DNA of 5,874 bases. Origin: Candidatus Coatesiibacteriota bacterium (lineage in GTDB: Bacteria > Oederibacteriota > CAKKQC01). The notes below the pieces were generated by a model that was not told the origin of the DNA, did no database searches, and saw nothing but the letters and a program-made list of their open reading frames with translations. The DNA lies in the NCBI GenBank assembly GCA_023265785.1, contig JAHFSL010000180.1:1-5874 (forward strand), read 5' to 3'. Each line of letters opens with the position of its first letter. The first letter of the stretch is position 1. Made by a program: the position numbers and the translations under genes. This document shows, piece by piece, positions 1 through 4,000 of the stretch.

Positions 1-1
1 G

Positions 2-355
2 CGCGACCAGCCGTCCATCTTTGCCTACCTGCGGGCCGTGGCATGCAAGGGGCTCGAGGGCGGCACGCTGGTCCTGGAGACGGCCTCCGGCTTTCACCGC
101 CAGGGGCTGGAAACCGGCGAGATGCGCGCGCAGGTGGAGGGGGCGCTGGCCGCATTCGCCGGGGTTCCGGTGCCATTCCTGGTGCGGGCTCCGGCGGCGG
201 CGACCCCGGCTCCGGCCCCGGGGAGCCGTCCCGCCGCGGCGGGCGCGCCCGCGGCGGCACCCGCCGAGTGGATTGACCGGGAGCCGGCCGTCAAGGCGGC
301 GCTGGACATCTTCCGGGGCCGCATTCTGGAAGTGAAGAAGCCCCCCGCCCCGTGA
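2..355 (+). CDS. dnaX: DNA polymerase III subunit tau/gamma, C-terminal end (5' partial)
   Basis: The frame is open from the window edge to TGA at 353-355, giving the last 117 residues of a longer protein. DnaX is the clamp-loader ATPase of the replicative polymerase; only its C-terminal region lies here, so the Walker A/B motifs are outside the window. Visible residues 1-62 form a compact alpha/beta segment (PSIFAYLRAV, then TLVLETASGFHRQGLE, then a helix ending GVPVPFLV), as in the post-ATPase domain of many DnaX proteins. Residues 63-89 are an Ala/Pro-rich linker. Residues 90-111 carry the typical tail of the family (EPAVKAALDIFRGRILEV, compare DPxVxxALExFxGxIxEV). The following gene overlaps its stop by 4 bases, and recR comes next but one, which is the expected neighbourhood of dnaX. 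What is seen is the C-terminal motif and context; the name rests on family knowledge. Confidence 0.85.
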   Translation, partial: RDQPSIFAYLRAVACKGLEGGTLVLETASGFHRQGLETGEMRAQVEGALAAFAGVPVPFLVRAPAAATPAPAPGSRPAAAGAPAAAPAEWIDREPAVKAALDIFRGRILEVKKPPAP

Positions 356-1407
356 CGCCCGCGCTGGTAGCCGCCGGCTGGCTCGGCCTCGGGGTGGCTG
401 CCGGCGCCACCACGATGGACCCGCACCTGGCTGCCGCCCTGGCCGGGGGAACCGTGCCCGGCCCTGTTCTCCCGCCCGCGGCTGCCGCGGCGAATACCAT
501 TCCTGTCCCGCCCGTCCCGGTTCTTTCGCCCGTGACCCCGTCGCCCGCGTCCTCCGTCACGGTGGTCCAGCCCCTGGCCGTCGCCCCCCATCCCGCCGCC
601 ACCCTGGCGGCCACCGTGACGACGGTGACCGTGACCGGATCGCCCATTCCCTATGAGGACCTGCACAAGCATGCTTCGCTCGTCCTGATGCCCACGGCCT
701 ATGCCGCCCATTTTGCCAAGCGGACGGGCGAGAACGCCGAGGTTTTCATGGCGTGGTACATCGGGACCCTGTACAACGAGAAGGGGCTCTTCATCGCCCC
801 GCTCTTCTCGCTTTTCATCGGGGCGGATGCCAAGTGGGCGATTCTCGGTGAGAAACGGATTCGTCCCGCCTTCGCCATCGGGTACTTCGGCGGGCTGGGG
901 GTGCCCTTCACCGGCGGCGCGGCCAAGGCCTCATCGCTGGCCGGGCGGCAGACGGTCCGCCAGGCCATCGTCCACGACGCTTACGGCGTCCTGTCGAAGT
1001 CGTTCGGTCCCGTGTCCCTGACGGCCGGGGGGATGTACGGGATCAAGAAGGCCTTTCCCGTGGTGTTCCCGATGCTGCGCAACCTTTCGTACACGACGAA
1101 ATCCAACCCGGCTCCCGACACCAAGATCACGGCGTGGGGCGGCGGCGAACTGCACATCCTGGGCCGGCGGTTCAAGGCCGAGGCCGTGACCTTCCCGGAA
1201 ATCAGGAAGGACCGCCCCTGGCTGGTGCAGGCCGGATTCGACGGGTTCCTCGGGTTCGACTTCGCCTACGTCAAGGACCCCATCGGCTATCAGGTCCTGG
1301 GGTATTACATGCTCCCGTTCTACCGGTGGCCCGACAAGAAGCGGCTGGAAAAGGAGGCCGAACGCGTCCGGTCGCGTCCCGCGGCCGGGTGGACGGACCG
1401 GCACTGA
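352..1407 (+). CDS. Putative exported beta-rich (outer-membrane-like) protein of unknown function
   Basis: I do not recognise this 351-residue protein. GTG at 352 is the only start in reach: it overlaps the dnaX stop (GTGA), and no clear Shine-Dalgarno sequence precedes it, so it is probably translationally coupled. Residues 3-20 are hydrophobic and could be a signal peptide, although no basic n-region is visible. Residues 22-99 are low-complexity and rich in Pro, Ala, Val and Thr (PVPPVPVLSPVTPSP, then TVTTVTVTG). From about residue 100 to 325 there are alternating aromatic/glycine-rich strands (LFIAPLFSLFIGADAKW, RPAFAIGYFGGLGVPF, GPVSLTAGGMYG, WGGGELHILG, FDGFLGFDFAYV, YQVLGYYMLPFY), suggesting a beta-barrel or beta-sandwich. 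Residues 327-351 form a charged tail (KKRLEKEAERVRSR). The recR start overlaps its stop by 1 base. Outer-membrane location is inferred from strand pattern only. Its position between dnaX and recR is usually held by ybaB, which it does not resemble. Confidence 0.75.
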   Translation: MTPALVAAGWLGLGVAAGATTMDPHLAAALAGGTVPGPVLPPAAAAANTIPVPPVPVLSPVTPSPASSVTVVQPLAVAPHPAATLAATVTTVTVTGSPIPYEDLHKHASLVLMPTAYAAHFAKRTGENAEVFMAWYIGTLYNEKGLFIAPLFSLFIGADAKWAILGEKRIRPAFAIGYFGGLGVPFTGGAAKASSLAGRQTVRQAIVHDAYGVLSKSFGPVSLTAGGMYGIKKAFPVVFPMLRNLSYTTKSNPAPDTKITAWGGGELHILGRRFKAEAVTFPEIRKDRPWLVQAGFDGFLGFDFAYVKDPIGYQVLGYYMLPFYRWPDKKRLEKEAERVRSRPAAGWTDRH

Positions 1408-2006
1408 TGGCAGGATTTTCGCCGTCCTTCGAGCGCCTGCTGGGTGAACTCGAGAAACTGCCGGGGATCGGACGCAAGACCGCCCAGCGGCTGGCGTTCC
1501 ACCTCCTGCGCGCCCCGGAATCGGATTCCCGGGGACTGTCCGAGGCGCTCGTGGAGTGCCGTCGGAACATCCGGTCATGTTCACGATGCTTCTCCATCAC
1601 GGAAGCCGATCCCTGCCCGATCTGCGAGGATGCCAAGCGCGACGGCACCCTGCTCTGCGTGGTCGAACAGCCCAGCGATGTGCTGGCCTTCGAGAGGGCG
1701 GGGGAGTGGCGCGGCCGCTACCATGTCCTCCAGGGCGTCATCTCGCCGCTGGAGGGGATGGGCCCGGAGGACCTGAAAGTGCGCGAACTGCTGGTCCGGC
1801 TCGGGGCCGAGTCCGTGCGCGAGGTGGTGATCGCGACCAACCCCGATCTGGAGGGTGAGGCCACGAGCCTCTACCTGGCCCGGCTCGTGAAGCCGCTGGG
1901 CGTCAAGGTCACCCGGATCGCCCGGGGCCTGCCCGTGGGCGGTGATCTTGAATATGCGGACCAAGTCACCCTCTCGCGCTCCCTGTCGGGCCGCAGTGAG
2001 TTGTGA
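1407..2006 (+). CDS. recR: Recombination mediator protein RecR
   Basis: RecR works with RecF and RecO to load RecA onto SSB-coated single-stranded gaps during recombinational repair. The 199-residue product matches the usual RecR length (about 200). Domains in order: N-terminal helix-hairpin-helix (LEKLPGIGRKTAQRLAFHLL, about 15-34); a four-cysteine zinc site (C58, C61, C70, C73, pattern CSRC...CPIC); a Toprim domain (about 80-172) with LLCVVEQPSDVLAFE, GRYHVLQGVISPLEGMGP and VIATNPDLEGEATSLYLA; and the C-terminal signature RGLPVGGDLEYAD followed by TLSRSLSGR (173-196). All key elements are intact. ATG at 1407 overlaps the upstream stop (TGATG) with only a weak GGACGGA at 1391-1397, pointing to translational coupling with the upstream gene. 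The dnaX-X-recR order supports the call. A separate promoter begins 11 bases after the stop, and no obvious terminator lies between. Confidence 0.97.
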   Translation: MAGFSPSFERLLGELEKLPGIGRKTAQRLAFHLLRAPESDSRGLSEALVECRRNIRSCSRCFSITEADPCPICEDAKRDGTLLCVVEQPSDVLAFERAGEWRGRYHVLQGVISPLEGMGPEDLKVRELLVRLGAESVREVVIATNPDLEGEATSLYLARLVKPLGVKVTRIARGLPVGGDLEYADQVTLSRSLSGRSEL

Positions 2007-2016
2007 CGGGGTTTTC

Positions 2017-2046
2017 TTGACACTCGCCGCCGGGCGTGAGGATAAT
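2017..2046 (+). promoter_or_regulatory. Sigma-70-type promoter, -35 TTGACA and -10 GATAAT
   Basis: A perfect -35 hexamer TTGACA at 2017-2022 is followed by an 18-base spacer and GATAAT at 2041-2046, which matches TATAAT at 5 of 6 positions. The A/T-rich boxes stand out in a very GC-rich context. The site lies 11 bases after the recR stop and about 45 bases before the next start codon, giving a predicted transcript start near 2052-2054 and a leader of about 40 bases. It would drive the 87-residue gene and the co-directional genes behind it. The elements are seen directly; activity is inferred. Confidence 0.75.
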
Positions 2047-2076
2047 GTCCGTGCTCGGGTCCCGGGATTCGGGTCC

Positions 2077-2085
2077 GGAAGGGGG
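2077..2085 (+). promoter_or_regulatory. Ribosome binding site deciding the ATG at 2092
   Basis: The purine run GGAAGGGGG sits 6 bases before ATG 2092. It singles out this start from in-frame codons further upstream, which would lie inside recR or ahead of the promoter. Just upstream, CGGGTCC occurs twice (2056-2062 and 2070-2076) in the predicted leader; I assign no role to that short repeat. Confidence 0.6.
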
Positions 2086-2091
2086 CGTTGC

Positions 2092-2355
2092 ATGAAAGCC
2101 ACAACGATGGTCGCGGCGGTCCTGGGGCTGGCGGTCGCGGCGGAGGGCTGGGCGGCGCCCGGGCGCATCGGGGCCGAGTATTTCCTGCCCGGGACCAAAT
2201 CGTTCAGCCTGGAGGGTCGCGTGGGAATCGGGCTGGACCTGGTCAGCACCAAGGACACCGCGACCGGGACGGCGTCCACGAGCTCCTCGACGACCGGGTT
2301 CGGCATCAAGGACCTGACCGGCGGGGCGTTCATGCTGCGCTACTACTTCGACTAG
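2092..2355 (+). CDS. Small exported protein, outer-membrane-like, unknown function
   Basis: This 87-residue protein is not one I recognise. Residues 1-21 form a convincing signal peptide: Lys at position 2, a hydrophobic core (MVAAVLGLAVAA), and a likely cleavage after GWA (residue 21). The mature part is about 66 residues: two amphipathic strand-like segments (GRIGAEYFL, FSLEGRVGIGLDLV), a Ser/Thr-rich loop (residues 53-69, KDTATGTASTSSST), and a C-terminal strand GGAFMLRYYFD. The aromatic alternation at the end resembles the terminal strand of outer-membrane barrels, but there is too little protein for a usual monomeric barrel of eight strands. It could be an oligomeric or periplasmic protein, or a shortened descendant of a larger porin-like protein. 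It is the first gene after the promoter at 2017-2046, has a good ribosome site, and is followed after 12 bases by the next gene. Confidence 0.72.
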   Translation: MKATTMVAAVLGLAVAAEGWAAPGRIGAEYFLPGTKSFSLEGRVGIGLDLVSTKDTATGTASTSSSTTGFGIKDLTGGAFMLRYYFD

Positions 2356-2361
2356 AGGAGG
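2356..2361 (+). promoter_or_regulatory. Strong Shine-Dalgarno site for GTG at 2368
   Basis: AGGAGG directly abuts the TAG stop (2353-2355) of the 87-residue gene and lies 6 bases before GTG 2368. It fixes that GTG as the start and suggests efficient translation of the membrane-anchored protein. Confidence 0.75.
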
Positions 2362-2367
2362 ACGAGC

Positions 2368-2910
2368 GTGAAACTGCCCGAATGGATGCGGACCGAGTGG
2401 TTCAAGAACACCCTCACGGTGATCCTGACCGCGCTCATCGCGCTGGAGATGGCCCGGCTGGAAGTGGTACGGCGTGCCAAGCGCGAATACCATGAGGGCG
2501 AGAAGTACTACCGCTGGTACCTCGACCCCGCCATCAAGGGTCGTGAACTGGGGGAGTTGAAGGCCTCCGGCAAGATGTCCGAGAACGAGTACGACCACCT
2601 GATGGAGGAGGACATGTACAAGGAGGCCGTGGTCTGGTGGCAGACCGTGGGCGACTTCTACTACCTCCCCCACAGCCAGTGGGTGGACCTGGCCGAGGAC
2701 CGGATCTGGTCCACGGGCCAGGAGCACGAATTACGGGGCTGGCAGGTGGGCGTCAAGAAGGGCCGGGACGACCTGGAGCACGCGCTGATGTCCTACAAGG
2801 CCATCGCGGACTCCTGGAAGCCCCTGCACGGGCGGGACCCCGGCAAGCACCTGGAGGATGCCAAGAAGAAAATTGCGGAGCTCGAGGCCAAGGGGATGCA
2901 GTGGCCCTAG
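2368..2910 (+). CDS. Membrane-anchored helical protein, unknown function
   Basis: I do not recognise this 180-residue protein. A short basic/aromatic N-terminus (MKLPEWMRTEWFK) is followed by one hydrophobic helix at about 14-29 (NTLTVILTALIALEMA) and then by basic residues (RLEVVRRAKRE), so it is probably anchored in the inner membrane rather than cleaved. The rest is hydrophilic and mostly helical, with many Trp and Tyr (EKYYRWYLDPA, AVVWWQTVGDFYYLP). Two stretches (about 83-113 and 135-172, YKEAVVWWQTVGDFYYLP and LEHALMSYKAIADSW) have the spacing of TPR-like helix pairs, which is only suggestive. Which side of the membrane holds the soluble part cannot be settled, since both flanks of the helix carry positive charge. 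GTG 2368 follows an AGGAGG 6 bases upstream. The next gene starts 10 bases inside its 3' end, implying coupled translation with the polyprenyl synthase. Confidence 0.8.
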   Translation: MKLPEWMRTEWFKNTLTVILTALIALEMARLEVVRRAKREYHEGEKYYRWYLDPAIKGRELGELKASGKMSENEYDHLMEEDMYKEAVVWWQTVGDFYYLPHSQWVDLAEDRIWSTGQEHELRGWQVGVKKGRDDLEHALMSYKAIADSWKPLHGRDPGKHLEDAKKKIAELEAKGMQWP

Positions 2911-3938
2911 GCCTGCTGGCCGGTGGGGCCGCCTCGGCGATCCGGAAGGCGGCCGGCGAGGCCATCCTGAAACACCTCTACCGGCCCATCCGGCCCGGGC
3001 TGGACCGCACCGAGAAGGCGCTGGCCCTGGCGGCGGAGTCCGGCGGGCATGTCATCCGTCCCATGGCCCGACACCTGATGCGACGGCCGGGCAAGCGCAT
3101 CCGGGCGGCCCTCGTCCTCTTTTCCGCCAAGGCGGGGCGCCGGGCGGTGGCACCGGACCGGGCCGCCGGGCTCGCGGCCGCGGTCGAGATGCTCCACATG
3201 GCCAGCCTGGTCCACGATGACATCCTGGACGGGGCGGCCACGCGACGCAACCAGCCCAGTCTGCACGCGGAGTGGGGGGTCCACCGGTCGGTCCTGATGG
3301 GCGACTGGCTGTTCGCCGCCACCTTCCGGTCCATGGCCGAGACCTACCCCCTGGCCGTGACCCGCAGTCTGCTGACCGCCTCCCAGGCCCTGTGCGACGG
3401 AGAGATCGAGGAGACGGCCGTCACCTTCGATGCCTCGGTTCCCGAAGAGCGGTACCTGGACATAATTGGAAAGAAAACGGCTGCGCTCATGGCGGGTGCC
3501 TGCGAGAGCGGCGCCCTGCTGACGGGAGCCACGCCCAGGCATGTGTCCGCGTTGCGGCATTATGGCTACGCGTTCGGGATGGCCTTCCAGTTGATTGACG
3601 ATGCCCTGAATTTTTCCGGCGACGAACAGGAAGTGGGCAAGCCCGTGGGCAGTGACATCGTGGAGGGGAAGTTCACGATGCCCGTGCTCTCCCTGCGTGA
3701 CTCCCTGCGTGGCGCGGAGCGGGGCCACCTGCTCGACCTGCTGACGGAAAAGTCGCTCTCCAATGGCGGCGCCCGCAGGGTGACCGAATTGGTCCGGGAG
3801 CGGGGCGGCGTGGACCGCACCCTCCAGCGGGCTGAAGTCTACCTGCGCGAGGCGCTCGGGGCCGTCGCCGACCTTCCGGCCCCCGCAAGGGATCCCCTCA
3901 CCACTCTTGCGTCGTACGCCCTGGACCGGAGGACCTGA
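2901..3938 (+). CDS. trans-polyprenyl diphosphate synthase (octaprenyl/heptaprenyl type)
   Basis: It condenses isopentenyl diphosphate onto an allylic primer to make an all-trans polyprenyl diphosphate, typically the side chain of respiratory quinones. The 345 residues fit the family (about 320-350). Visible motifs: GKRIR at 64-68 (diphosphate binding); first Asp-rich motif DDILD at 106-110, followed by TRRNQPSLH; GKKTAAL before the middle; and the second Asp-rich region FQLIDDALN (DD at 233-234) with GDE, then GKPVGSDIVEGKFTMPVLSL. Ala at the fifth position before the first motif (ASLVHDD) is the small residue usual in longer-chain enzymes such as IspB, so a C30-C50 product is likely; exact length is not readable. 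The third acidic position of the second motif is Asn237 rather than Asp. GTG at 2901 was chosen because it precedes all conserved sequence and has AGGGG 5 bases upstream; it overlaps the previous gene by 10 bases. Confidence 0.93.
   Translation: MALGLLAGGAASAIRKAAGEAILKHLYRPIRPGLDRTEKALALAAESGGHVIRPMARHLMRRPGKRIRAALVLFSAKAGRRAVAPDRAAGLAAAVEMLHMASLVHDDILDGAATRRNQPSLHAEWGVHRSVLMGDWLFAATFRSMAETYPLAVTRSLLTASQALCDGEIEETAVTFDASVPEERYLDIIGKKTAALMAGACESGALLTGATPRHVSALRHYGYAFGMAFQLIDDALNFSGDEQEVGKPVGSDIVEGKFTMPVLSLRDSLRGAERGHLLDLLTEKSLSNGGARRVTELVRERGGVDRTLQRAEVYLREALGAVADLPAPARDPLTTLASYALDRRT
3928..3938 (+). promoter_or_regulatory. Shine-Dalgarno-like GGAGG lacking a standard start codon downstream
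   Basis: GGAGG at 3928-3932 lies inside the last codons of the synthase gene. The ideal start position 5 bases later, overlapping the TGA stop, reads ACG (3938-3940, context TGACG) and is in frame with the following membrane protein gene. Elsewhere in this window a TGATG overlap (1405-1409) couples two genes. This may be a rare ACG start, a lost ATG, or chance. Confidence 0.35.
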
Positions 3939-3939
3939 C

Positions 3940-3952
3940 GGCCCGACGGGCC
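3940..3952 (+). repeat. Small perfect inverted repeat (possible hairpin) between synthase and glycosyltransferase genes
   Basis: GGCCC, a GAC loop and GGGCC form a 5-base-pair G/C stem immediately after the synthase stop. No T-run follows, so it is not a convincing intrinsic terminator. It could affect translation of the downstream gene or be chance in such GC-rich sequence. Confidence 0.3.
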
Positions 3953-4000
3953 AGGGGCGCGCGGACCCCGGTCGGATGTCCGGAGCAGGCCGGCGGGAGA

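Noticed and set aside
625..654. TVTVTGSPIP resembling the VTGSRIP start of TonB-dependent receptor plug domains
   Set aside because: The following sequence shows no plug domain or TonB-receptor motifs, and the protein is too short for a 22-strand receptor, so the likeness is probably chance.
94..711. A - strand open frame of 205 codons rich in Gly, Arg and His
   Set aside because: It lies opposite the dnaX tail and the Pro/Ala-rich coding region; its repetitiveness simply mirrors that low-complexity sequence.
1987..2016. Terminator between recR and the downstream promoter
   Set aside because: A short GTTTTCTT run is present at 2011-2018, but I could not find a stable stem immediately before it.
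3940..3952. Intrinsic terminator after the polyprenyl synthase
   Set aside because: The stem has only 5 pairs and no T-run follows, and the next gene begins within about 60 bases in the same direction.
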